From JALHST01 sp963798435 (GTDB lineage: Bacteria > Bacteroidota > Bacteroidia > Flavobacteriales > Flavobacteriaceae), in NCBI GenBank assembly GCA_963798435.1, contig CAWCTF010000008.1, forward strand, positions 1-64,000: DNA of 64,000 nt, in the 5' to 3' direction. The notes under the pieces were generated by a model. The model saw nothing but the letters and a program-made list of their open reading frames with translations. It did no database searches and was not told where the DNA came from. Of the stretch, positions 46,591 to 54,551 are shown one piece after another; the stretch's first letter is position 1; each line of letters begins with the position of its first letter. The translations under genes were made by a program, and so were the position numbers.

Positions 46591-47157
46591 TCATTCTATG
46601 ATAAGGTCGTATTTCAACAAAAGACCCAATACCCCTTCCTTGGAAAATTTGGCTTTTCGCATTCTATTTTTTTCCGGGTCTATGCCGATATGATAGGCGG
46701 TCCTAAAGTCTGCTTTTTCTAAAACTGAGTTTTCAAAGATCGCACCTTGTAGATTGCAATTCTCAAAAAGGGCATTCGACAAATCAGTACCGTTAAAGTC
46801 GGTCTTATTGAACTTACAGTCCTTAAAATACATATTTTTCAGCGTAAGGTCATTGAACGAGGCGAGATCCAAGGAACAATCACTGCATTGAAATCGCATT
46901 AAAAAAGCGTTGAGGTCATCGAATTTCAACCCCAGCATCTTACAGTGCGAAAATCGCACATCATTGAATAGCGTATGTTTGATGTTGGCATTACTTAGAT
47001 TACAGTCGGTGAATACACATTCTGTAAAGTTTTGGTTGTCTAAATACCCATTAGAAAAATCACATTGATCAAAAATACAGTTTTCGTATTCTCCTTTTGG
47101 GAGACGTGTCTTTGTATAATTTATACCTCTATAGGTCTGGTCTGCACTATAACTCAT
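46591..47157 (-). CDS. Pentapeptide-repeat protein (188 aa)
   Basis: Repeated A/C-D/N-L/F-x-x units, for example CDFSNGYLDNQNFTECVFTD, CNLSNANIKHTLFNDVRFSH, FNKTDFNGTDLSNALFENCN, LQGAIFENSVLEKADFRTAY, forming the right-handed quadrilateral beta-helix. The order resembles Qnr/McbG-like proteins, but fluoroquinolone protection cannot be claimed from the repeat alone. The start is 6 nt from a GxxExxY remnant on the same strand. Confidence 0.9.
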   Translation of the reverse strand: MSYSADQTYRGINYTKTRLPKGEYENCIFDQCDFSNGYLDNQNFTECVFTDCNLSNANIKHTLFNDVRFSHCKMLGLKFDDLNAFLMRFQCSDCSLDLASFNDLTLKNMYFKDCKFNKTDFNGTDLSNALFENCNLQGAIFENSVLEKADFRTAYHIGIDPEKNRMRKAKFSKEGVLGLLLKYDLIIE

Positions 47158-47163
47158 GATGTC

Positions 47164-47454
47164 CTAACTATGATGTATTTGATTTATTTGATTCTTGGGA
47201 TTTGTATTTTTTGTTATGCAATCTTTTTGAAATTCAAGCACCTTTCCCCGAAATTTATAAGTAGGGCTATTTCTATAAAAAATCGGCATCTCAAATTCTC
47301 GATTGAATATCAAACCTGCCTTGCTCATTTCAATTTCCAAGGCCCTTTGGTAAATTACTTCTTGAAAACCGTTGCCAAGGGCACTATGTGCCGTCATGGC
47401 ATGGCCAATGATTATTCCGGTTAGCTCAGAGTGTTTGAATTCTTACTTGATCAT
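47164..47454 (-). pseudogene. GxxExxY protein remnant with internal deletion
   Basis: The reading frame from ATG 47454 meets TAA at codon 4, then continues EFKHSELTGIIIGHAMTAHS, ALGNGFQEVIYQRALEIEMS (the family's GxxExxY motif), GLIFNREFEMPIFY, and jumps to FRGKVLEFQKDCITKNTNPK, which looks like the family's C-terminal tail. About 45-50 residues of the middle, including the nuclease-like core strands, are missing. The intact family is near 125 residues. So this copy is dead by an early stop and a deletion. Confidence 0.75.
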
Positions 47455-47486
47455 CAAACAAATAAATCGTTTAATCAATCAAATCA

Positions 47487-50400
47487 TCACTCTGACAAAA
47501 TCAAAGCGGGGAGGCCAAGATCTTGATACATTTTATTATAGGCCTGCATCTCAGTATTCACGATGGCATCCCGTTCGCTCTCGTAGGTTTTCCAATCTGT
47601 CAATAAGTCGTGCAATCGTTCCTTGGCACCGGCCGTAACCTTGGGCTCCGCAACATCGACATAACTCTTAAGTTCCATGAATTCGGCATTCAACTGATTG
47701 TGGTAATTAATAACATCCTGAAATGTTTTTTGCTTGGGTTGAATCAGATGTTGTTCCCAAGTATCGATTCTTTCGATCAATGTTTTTCCTTTTTCCACCA
47801 AATCCTTGGCCTTGGCATTGTCTTTCAATAATTTGGCATAGCCTTCCAGTTGCGCTTTGGCAGATCGCATTTTATTGACGGAAGTATGGATGTTTTCTAT
47901 GGCTTCCTCGATTTGGTCCAACACGGCTTGTTGATCCTGATAATCGGCTGGGGTTCCTTCAACGTTCGGGTTTGGCAAAATGGTAACCTCAGTTTCCGAG
48001 ACAGTTCCTTCTAGCGTTAATCGAAGCGTATATTTTCCCGGGGCGACCCTCGCCCCATCATAACTTCCGTACACGAATACCTTTTCAACCGCGGGCGAAT
48101 CCTCTTTTCTGAAATCCCAAGTAAAACGATTATATCCTTTTTTGGCAGGGAATATCATGGGTTTCGAAGGGCCTCCGGGCCACGTCTTAAAATCCTTTGG
48201 TTTTTTGTTTGAATAGGTGCGGAGTACGTTTCCTTCTTGCAGCACTTCGAATTTAAGGTCCAAGCTATCCGCATCCTTGTCCAAATAATAGTCAAAGGTC
48301 ACCCCACTTTTAGGATTATCCCCAAGTCCTGGTTGTGGCTTATCACTGCTTCCCCCAAATAGGCGGTAGGTATCCTTGGGTTTAAAAATCGCAACACTTG
48401 GTTTCGTGCCTCCAAGATTTTGAAGGGCCGCTACGTCGTCTAAGATCCAGAATGAGCGTCCGGCAGTGGCTGCAACAAGATCATTTGTCTGGAAAATGAG
48501 GTCATTGATGGGAACGACGGGAAGGTTTAGTTGTAAGGGTTGCCAATTCTGCCCATCATCCAAAGAAATATAGAGTCCGGTTTCTGTCCCGGCATAGAGC
48601 AGTCCCTTGCGTTTCGGATCTTCACGCACGACACGCACAAATGTATGTTCATCGGTAATTCCGTTCGTAATTTTTGTCCAGGTTTTCCCATAATCCGAAG
48701 TTTTGAAGACATAGGGTTTTAAGTCCATCGACTTGTAACGCATCACGACCACATAGGCAGTTGCCGGGTCGTGGGGCGACACTTCGATACTGTTTACAAT
48801 GCCTTCCCCAACATTGGGTGGGGTTACATCTTCCCAATGTAGGCCATCATCTTTGGTAATATGTACGAGGCCATCATCGCTTCCGGCCCAAAGCACCCCT
48901 TTTTCGTGGGGTGATTCTACCAAGTACATCAGCGTATTATAATTTTCACCACCGGCTGCCTCATTGGTATATGGGATACCTCCTGGGCCTTGTTTGCTCT
49001 TTTCGTTTCGAGTCAGGTCAGGGCTGATTACCTGCCAACTGGTACCTGCATCGGTCGTTTTAAAAACGACGTTGCCACCGTGGTAAATGGTGTTCGGGTC
49101 ATGTGGAGAACTAATGATGGGAGCATTCCAATTATAACGGTATTTAAAATCCTTGGGAACATTGCCGAGGTTGAGTTCGGGATATTCCTTAATGGGTTTC
49201 GCCTCTCGGGAAGCCCGTACCCATTTTTCGATGATACCTTGATAACATCCCCCAAACACAAACTCGGGATTGTCGGGGTCGAAGGCCAAATAGGCACTTT
49301 CACAACCTGCCACCGAATACCAGTCTTTCCAATCGATACCTTGGCCATTGGTACGGCTGGCAATGGCGATGGCCGAGTTGTCCTGTTGTCCCCCATAAAC
49401 ATTATAGGGCACCAGATTGTCGGTGATAACGCGATAAAATTGTGCAGTAGGCTGATTTTCCTGTGTACTCCAACTGGCGCCTCCATTGTTTGAAATATTT
49501 GCGCCTCCATCATTTGAATTGATCATCTTTTGATTGTCGTAGGGATTGATCCACAAATGATGATTATCCCCATGCGGTGTCGAAATTGGGGCGAACGTCT
49601 TACCGCCATCGATCGACTTGGTCACCGGCGCGTTCAGCACGTATACGATATTCTCGTTCTGGGGATCGGCGAAAATTTCCATATAATACCAGGAACGGGT
49701 GATATTGATGCGGTCTTTATTGATCTGGGTCCATTTTTTTCCAGCGTCATCGGAACGGTAGACACCTCCTTTCTCACCTTCTGCTTCAATTACGGCGAAT
49801 ACCAATTCGGGGTTGGCGCGGGAGACTGAAATCCCGGCCTTCCCAAATTCCTTGGGAAGGCCTTCGGTTAATTTGTCCCATGTGGCACCCCCGTCAGTCG
49901 ATTTGTACAAGGCCGAGCTTTTGCCCCCTGATTCCATGGTCCAAGGATAGCGTTGATGTTCCCAAAAGGCAGCATAGAGGATCAGGGGGTTCTTCATATC
50001 CATTGATAAAGAGGAAGGTCCCGTGCGGTCGTTTACATAGAATACCTTTTCCCAAGTAGCACCCCCATCGTTTGAACGAAAAATACCCCGGTCGGGAGAG
50101 GGGCCATATTGCGCTCCTTGGGCAGCAATAAAAATAATATCTGGATTTGTAGGATGAATGATAACATCGGAGATATGCCGTACATGATCTAAACCGATAT
50201 GTTTCCATGTCTTGCCAGCGTCGGTTGATTTGTAGACGCCATCGCCCATCGAGGTCATGACCCCGCGAGCGGCGTGTTCACCCATTCCTGCGATAACAAG
50301 ATTGGGATTGCTCTCAGATACGGCAATGGATCCCACGGTTCCTGTTTTTAAAAAGCCATCGGAAACATTTTTCCATGTAATTCCATCGTCGACCGTTTTC

Positions 50401-50645
50401 CAGATACCGCCGCCGACACCTCCAAAATAATACGTCATCGGCTGCCCGACAACGCCTGAGGATGACACGCTTCGTCCGCCGCGAAACGGACCGATGTTTC
50501 GCCATTTCAAGCCGTGAAATAGGGAGTCTGACAAGACGATTTCAGGGGCTGTCATCTTTGCCTTGCGTTTGCTTTGAGCGTTGCTAAATGGTATTGAGAG
50601 CGCAATCAATAAGAATGTGGTAAGCAGTTTTCGGTTGGTATTCAT
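47487..50645 (-). CDS. Exported VPS10/BNR-repeat (sortilin-like) beta-propeller protein
   Basis: Signal peptide MNTNRKLLTTFLLIALSIPF; the start is set at this ATG rather than three codons upstream. Many Asp-box (BNR) turns S/T-x-D-x-G-x-T-W: KSTDAGKTWKHIG, RSNDGGATWEKVF, KSTDGGATWDKLT, RSDDAGKKWTQIN, KTTDAGTSWQVIS, KTSDYGKTWTKIT, SLDDGQNWQPL. About 1052 residues, with a C-terminal Ig-like part and a helical end. Often named glycosyl hydrolase, but no glycosidase catalytic residues are seen. First gene after a same-strand row with an amidohydrolase and a peptidase. Confidence 0.92.
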   Translation of the reverse strand: MNTNRKLLTTFLLIALSIPFSNAQSKRKAKMTAPEIVLSDSLFHGLKWRNIGPFRGGRSVSSSGVVGQPMTYYFGGVGGGIWKTVDDGITWKNVSDGFLKTGTVGSIAVSESNPNLVIAGMGEHAARGVMTSMGDGVYKSTDAGKTWKHIGLDHVRHISDVIIHPTNPDIIFIAAQGAQYGPSPDRGIFRSNDGGATWEKVFYVNDRTGPSSLSMDMKNPLILYAAFWEHQRYPWTMESGGKSSALYKSTDGGATWDKLTEGLPKEFGKAGISVSRANPELVFAVIEAEGEKGGVYRSDDAGKKWTQINKDRINITRSWYYMEIFADPQNENIVYVLNAPVTKSIDGGKTFAPISTPHGDNHHLWINPYDNQKMINSNDGGANISNNGGASWSTQENQPTAQFYRVITDNLVPYNVYGGQQDNSAIAIASRTNGQGIDWKDWYSVAGCESAYLAFDPDNPEFVFGGCYQGIIEKWVRASREAKPIKEYPELNLGNVPKDFKYRYNWNAPIISSPHDPNTIYHGGNVVFKTTDAGTSWQVISPDLTRNEKSKQGPGGIPYTNEAAGGENYNTLMYLVESPHEKGVLWAGSDDGLVHITKDDGLHWEDVTPPNVGEGIVNSIEVSPHDPATAYVVVMRYKSMDLKPYVFKTSDYGKTWTKITNGITDEHTFVRVVREDPKRKGLLYAGTETGLYISLDDGQNWQPLQLNLPVVPINDLIFQTNDLVAATAGRSFWILDDVAALQNLGGTKPSVAIFKPKDTYRLFGGSSDKPQPGLGDNPKSGVTFDYYLDKDADSLDLKFEVLQEGNVLRTYSNKKPKDFKTWPGGPSKPMIFPAKKGYNRFTWDFRKEDSPAVEKVFVYGSYDGARVAPGKYTLRLTLEGTVSETEVTILPNPNVEGTPADYQDQQAVLDQIEEAIENIHTSVNKMRSAKAQLEGYAKLLKDNAKAKDLVEKGKTLIERIDTWEQHLIQPKQKTFQDVINYHNQLNAEFMELKSYVDVAEPKVTAGAKERLHDLLTDWKTYESERDAIVNTEMQAYNKMYQDLGLPALILSE

Positions 50646-50670
50646 TAAGTACATTATTAGTGTTCGTATT

Positions 50671-51978
50671 TTATTTTAGGTCCTTGTCCAAGGCCAGGAT
50701 GGTTTGTAATAATACATTGGCTCCATTGGCCATATCTTGCGCGGAAGTAAATTCTTTCGGGGAATGGCTAATGCCTCCTTTACTAGGTACAAAGATCATT
50801 CCCGTTGGGGCGATCAGGGCCATATCCTGGGCATCATGCCCTGCGCCACTGGGCATTAGTTTTGTGGTAAGGCCGAGCATCTTGGCGGCTTTCTCGATTT
50901 CCTTTTGGATAACGGGATCGGTCAAGGCCGGATCTGCGGTTGTGTCTAAACGGTGAAACTCGATCTTGACATGCGATGACCTTGCTAGCTCCTCGGTCTT
51001 CACTTTGATCATGTCAAATAATTTTTCGATGACCGCTTCGGAAAGGTCCCTGATTTCAAGGCTGGTTACCACTTTACCGGGAATGACGTTCGGCGCACCA
51101 GGCTCGGCCTTGATCCTACCAACGGTGGCCACTTGTCGGCCCGCAAAACTATTGGCGGTCTCATTTGCCATTACGATAAATTTGGCCGCCGCCAAAAGCG
51201 CATCTTGCCTTGCATTCATGGGCGTAGTTCCAGCATGGTTGGCAAACCCGGTAAATTCAACATCCCACCATCGAATCCCAACGATACCTTCAACTACACC
51301 AATATCGACCTGTTCGTTCTCAAGGATTCCACCTTGTTCGATATGTAATTCAAGAAAGGCGGCGAGGTCGCCTTTTTGACGGGCCACCTCCTTAATTTTT
51401 GTGGTATCACCCCCGATGCGCATCACACCTTCGCTGACAGAATAGCCGGTACTATTGACCACTTTTAAGGCATTCGGGCCGAGATGTCCTACAAGCGCCC
51501 TACTCCCCATCAGACTGCCCTCTTCATCTGAAAAGAGGATAACTTCAAGAGGATGCTTGGTCTTTATGGCATGATCGTTCATGGTTTGAATAACTTCCAA
51601 TGCTGCCATCGACCCTACACATCCATCATAGTTGCCGCCGTTGGGTACCCGGTCGATATGTGATCCAAAAGCAATGGGTTTTAAATTTGGGTCGCTCCCG
51701 CTTCGGATGCCGACTAAATTACCTGCAAAATCTATAGTGGTTTTTAAGCCAAGCGCCTCCATTTCTGTAATTGCCCATTTTCTGGCGGCTATGTCGGCAT
51801 CGCTATAGGCCACCCGTTCGGTTTCCCCGTTGTCCTGAAGACCGAATTCAGCCAACGAAAAAATCCGGCTTTCTAGGCGATCTTGGTTCACACTTATCTG
51901 CGCACTTGAAAGCATAGGAATGAGCAATAGCGCAAGGAGTTCTATCGATCTGTGACAGAAAGCATTTTGGTTTTTCAT
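50671..51978 (-). CDS. Exported M20-family Zn-dependent amidohydrolase
   Basis: Signal peptide MKNQNAFCHRSIELLALLLI...SAQ. Relatives are N-carbamoyl-amino-acid hydrolases and allantoate amidohydrolases of family M20. Zinc motifs: PIAFGSHIDRVPNGGNYDGC (His, Asp), VILFSDEEGSLMGSRAL (Glu-Glu), LELHIEQGGILENEQVDIGV (His), GAGHDAQDMALIAPTGMIFV (His), and dimer-type ANHAGTTPMNARQDAL. Export is unusual for this mostly cytoplasmic subfamily. Start set at 51978 over the upstream 51996. Confidence 0.9.
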   Translation of the reverse strand: MKNQNAFCHRSIELLALLLIPMLSSAQISVNQDRLESRIFSLAEFGLQDNGETERVAYSDADIAARKWAITEMEALGLKTTIDFAGNLVGIRSGSDPNLKPIAFGSHIDRVPNGGNYDGCVGSMAALEVIQTMNDHAIKTKHPLEVILFSDEEGSLMGSRALVGHLGPNALKVVNSTGYSVSEGVMRIGGDTTKIKEVARQKGDLAAFLELHIEQGGILENEQVDIGVVEGIVGIRWWDVEFTGFANHAGTTPMNARQDALLAAAKFIVMANETANSFAGRQVATVGRIKAEPGAPNVIPGKVVTSLEIRDLSEAVIEKLFDMIKVKTEELARSSHVKIEFHRLDTTADPALTDPVIQKEIEKAAKMLGLTTKLMPSGAGHDAQDMALIAPTGMIFVPSKGGISHSPKEFTSAQDMANGANVLLQTILALDKDLK

Positions 51979-51998
51979 GATAGGATGGTATGACATTC

Positions 51999-53555
51999 TT
52001 AATCGCGTTCCCCTCCGTTTCTCTCCGGGGATCTCGGCTCAGGCCAAGTTCGCTGTTCCCCGGTTCGCGGGTTCGTTCCAAGGACGGCCTTCTCACGGGA
52101 TGTTTTTTCGGGATCTTCGCTGGCCATATACGCCAAAATCGCCGTGAGAATGGCATTATTTCGAACATCGTCAAAAACAATTTTATCATAAGTATCCAAA
52201 TTCGTATGCCAAGTATAGTTCCAATAGCTCCAATTCAGGGAGCTTAATGAAAATGCGGGGGCGCCGGCCGCCACAAAGGAGGCATAGTCAGATCCGCCAC
52301 CACCAGGATTGCCCGGGAAACTGGTCTCAATTTGATCCGAAATTTCTTTGGGTACCGCCTCCAGCCATCTCCCGAGATAGGCGTATGAATTTAAAAAGCC
52401 CTGGCCATTGATCTGAACGACCCTTCCGGTACCGTTATCCTGATTAAAAAGGGCTTGAAGATTAGCAACGATCTCTGGATGGTCTTCCACAAAGGCCCTA
52501 GAGCCATTAAGGCCCTGTTCTTCACTGCCCCAATGCCCTATAATGATGGTACGTTTTGGCTTTGGAACTATTTTTTTAAGAATACGGGCCGCTTCTAGCA
52601 TGGTAATGGTACCTGTGCCATTGTCAGTTGCCCCGGTGGCTCCATCCCAGGAATCAAAATGCGCCGAGAGCATCACATATTCATTGGGCAATTCGGTTCC
52701 CGGGATTGTTGCAATGGTATTGAATGTAGGTACTGTTCCCAATTCTTTCGATTCTGTGACCACTTGCAGTTGTGGAGCTACTCCGTGTGCTACCATGCGA
52801 TAGAGCATCCCATAATCTTCGAGCGAGAGGTCGACCACCGGGATCTTTTCGGTAGTGGCCTCGAAGATCTTATTGGCGCCAAAACCTTCTGACCAGCGAG
52901 ATTGCAGGATTCCCACAGCTCCTGCTTTTTCCAGTGCCTCATTGATATTTCTGCTGGTATATCCCATATTCCTGAAATTCTGTTGCCAAGCATTTTCCAG
53001 TGAATCGCGATTTTTTTTCATTTTCTCGAAGGACTCCTTGGTCGCAAATTCTTCCCAATTCTCATCAGGGCGCCCGGTCGGTTGGTTCATTGAGACCATC
53101 ACGAATTTCCCCTTAATGGTTGGCAGCCATTTTACAAAGGCCATGGAGTCTGATACCATAGGCAGGTTCACAAGATAGGCGGTCACTCCTTTTTTACCGG
53201 TACTGGGGCTCCAGGCAAGTTGCCGTCCACTGAGTGAAACGATCCGTGGGGACAGCATATCGATGTGGGTAATACCACGTTCCCATCCGCGCCATTTACC
53301 CCAAGCTTCATTTTTTGCTTCGATACCCCATTTTTTATAGGTTGCTACGGCCCAGTCATTGGCACGTTGCATTTGGGGGGTGCCGACCAGTCTTGGACCG
53401 ATAACATCCATGAGTTCATGTGCCAAGGTTTCCAATTGCGAATTTTCGATAGCTTCTTTCTGGATGGCCGCTACGACTTCTTCAGTGGTCTGGGCATTAC
53501 AAAAAGTGCCGCATAGGAAAAGCGTAAACAGGAAATTATGTATCGGTTTTTTCAT
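51999..53555 (-). CDS. Exported M28-family metallopeptidase
   Basis: Signal peptide MKKPIHNFLFTLFLCGTFCN. M28 motifs in order: VMLSAHFDSWDGATGATDNG (His, Asp), IIIGHWGSEEQGLNGSRAFV (Glu-Glu), LFNQDNGTGRVVQINGQGFL (Asp), GGGSDYASFVAAGAPAFSLS and WHTNLDTYDKIVFDD (last His). A PA-type insertion lies around residues 110-260. Length 518 is usual for the larger M28 type. First gene of the minus-strand row with M20 and VPS10/BNR genes, only 20 nt apart from the next. Confidence 0.92.
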   Translation of the reverse strand: MKKPIHNFLFTLFLCGTFCNAQTTEEVVAAIQKEAIENSQLETLAHELMDVIGPRLVGTPQMQRANDWAVATYKKWGIEAKNEAWGKWRGWERGITHIDMLSPRIVSLSGRQLAWSPSTGKKGVTAYLVNLPMVSDSMAFVKWLPTIKGKFVMVSMNQPTGRPDENWEEFATKESFEKMKKNRDSLENAWQQNFRNMGYTSRNINEALEKAGAVGILQSRWSEGFGANKIFEATTEKIPVVDLSLEDYGMLYRMVAHGVAPQLQVVTESKELGTVPTFNTIATIPGTELPNEYVMLSAHFDSWDGATGATDNGTGTITMLEAARILKKIVPKPKRTIIIGHWGSEEQGLNGSRAFVEDHPEIVANLQALFNQDNGTGRVVQINGQGFLNSYAYLGRWLEAVPKEISDQIETSFPGNPGGGGSDYASFVAAGAPAFSLSSLNWSYWNYTWHTNLDTYDKIVFDDVRNNAILTAILAYMASEDPEKTSREKAVLGTNPRTGEQRTWPEPRSPERNGGERD

Positions 53556-53911
53556 ATTTAGTAGTCATTAAGTGAAGAAGTAACTAATATAAACATAATT
53601 GTGAAAATAGAAAGGTTTTAAAAGAATATGGGCATCTGAAATTTCTAGGGTCGCATAGGATCCTAGATCTTTAATGGGGTAGTGCCAAGGCATAACATAG
53701 CATTAAAATAAAAGGAATGATCAGGAAGATTTTAAAAAGTTCATAAATGTTTGATAATCATAATTAAAAACGTTTACAAACGAATACAACCGTTTACAAA
53801 CGAAAGTAAGTATTTCTGAACCGATTCTTTTTTCAGTGCAGTACTAGGTTTGTATCATCGAATCAAGGAGGTTCGATTGTATGAACTGTTTAATCCTAAA
53901 AATTAGTAAAA
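53556..53911. promoter_or_regulatory. Divergent intergenic region upstream of ssb
   Basis: No gene. It includes the twin palindromes listed separately and must hold promoters for the leftward peptidase row and the rightward ssb. The rest is AT-rich without further structure. Confidence 0.45.
53770..53803. promoter_or_regulatory. Twin palindromic boxes, candidate operator
   Basis: CGTTTACAAACGAA occurs twice (53770-53783 and 53790-53803), exactly 20 bp apart, each with the palindrome CGTTTACAAACG. A 20-bp period puts both boxes on the same DNA face, as for cooperative binding of a dimeric regulator. Confidence 0.55.
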
Positions 53912-54244
53912 ATGAACGCACTTAAAAACAAAGTACAGTTGATTGGAAACTTGGGGCAAGACCCCGAAATCGTTACCTTGGATGGAGGTCGAAAATTGGC
54001 AAAATTTTCAATTGCCACCAGTGAAAGTTATAAAAATTCAAAAGGCGAAAAGGTTGAGGATACGCAATGGCACAATATAGTTGCCTGGGGGAAGACCGCT
54101 GAGATCGTAGAAAGTTATTTGACCAAGGGTAAACAAGTTGCGATTGAGGGCAAATTGATCCACCGTTCCTATGAGACCAAGGAAGGTGAGACGCGCTATA
54201 TCACCGAGGTCAATTGCAACGAACTCTTGATGTTGGGGAAATGA
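53912..54244 (+). CDS. ssb: Single-stranded DNA-binding protein, short form (110 aa)
   Basis: OB-fold SSB: MNALKNKVQLIGNLGQDPEI, AKFSIATSESYKNSKGEKVE, DTQWHNIVAWGKTAEIVESY, LTKGKQVAIEGKLIHRSYET, ITEVNCNELLMLGK. It ends with the OB domain, so the flexible linker and acidic C-terminal tail that recruit repair proteins are absent. Probably an auxiliary SSB. A terminator-like hairpin follows at 54311, and two identical palindromes stand upstream. Confidence 0.9.
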   Translation: MNALKNKVQLIGNLGQDPEIVTLDGGRKLAKFSIATSESYKNSKGEKVEDTQWHNIVAWGKTAEIVESYLTKGKQVAIEGKLIHRSYETKEGETRYITEVNCNELLMLGK

Positions 54245-54310
54245 TCTCTCGAAAAAATAAGAATCGCTAACGGTTTTAAATAGACTAGTAGGTATCTGTT
54301 AAATGGGGCC

Positions 54311-54350
54311 AATCGGTTACTTCGCACTTCGAATTAACCGATTGTCTTTT
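54311..54350 (+). terminator. Terminator-like hairpin after ssb
   Basis: Perfect 9-bp arms AATCGGTTA (54311-54319) / TAACCGATT (54335-54343), then GTCTTTTT. Confidence 0.65.
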
Positions 54351-54420
54351 TAGGGAAAGCCTTTAATTAGAACGATTGCTTCGCCTTCTAAATGGGCTCT
54401 CAATGACCTGATCAGTAGGT

Positions 54421-54520
54421 AGTGAAAAGTAAACAGTGAACAGTAGGCAGTTGGCAGTAAGCAGTTGGCAGTGGGCGGTGAACAATAAGCAATTAACAAT
54501 AAGTAATGAACAATGGCGTC
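54421..54520. repeat. Degenerate tandem repeat (AGTGAACAGTAGGCAGT type)
   Basis: About 100 bases of loosely repeated units of about 7 nt (GAACAGT, GGCAGTT, GGCAGTA, GAACAAT). It fills the rest of the gene-free stretch 54245-54551 and abuts the 3' end of the C45 gene. No coding capacity of note. Confidence 0.65.
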
Positions 54521-54551
54521 AGCGCGCGGATAACCGGGATGTGGTAATTGT

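Noticed and set aside
48990..49493. Plus-strand 167-aa frame inside the VPS10/BNR gene
   Set aside because: Antisense shadow; the minus strand carries regular Asp-box repeats here.
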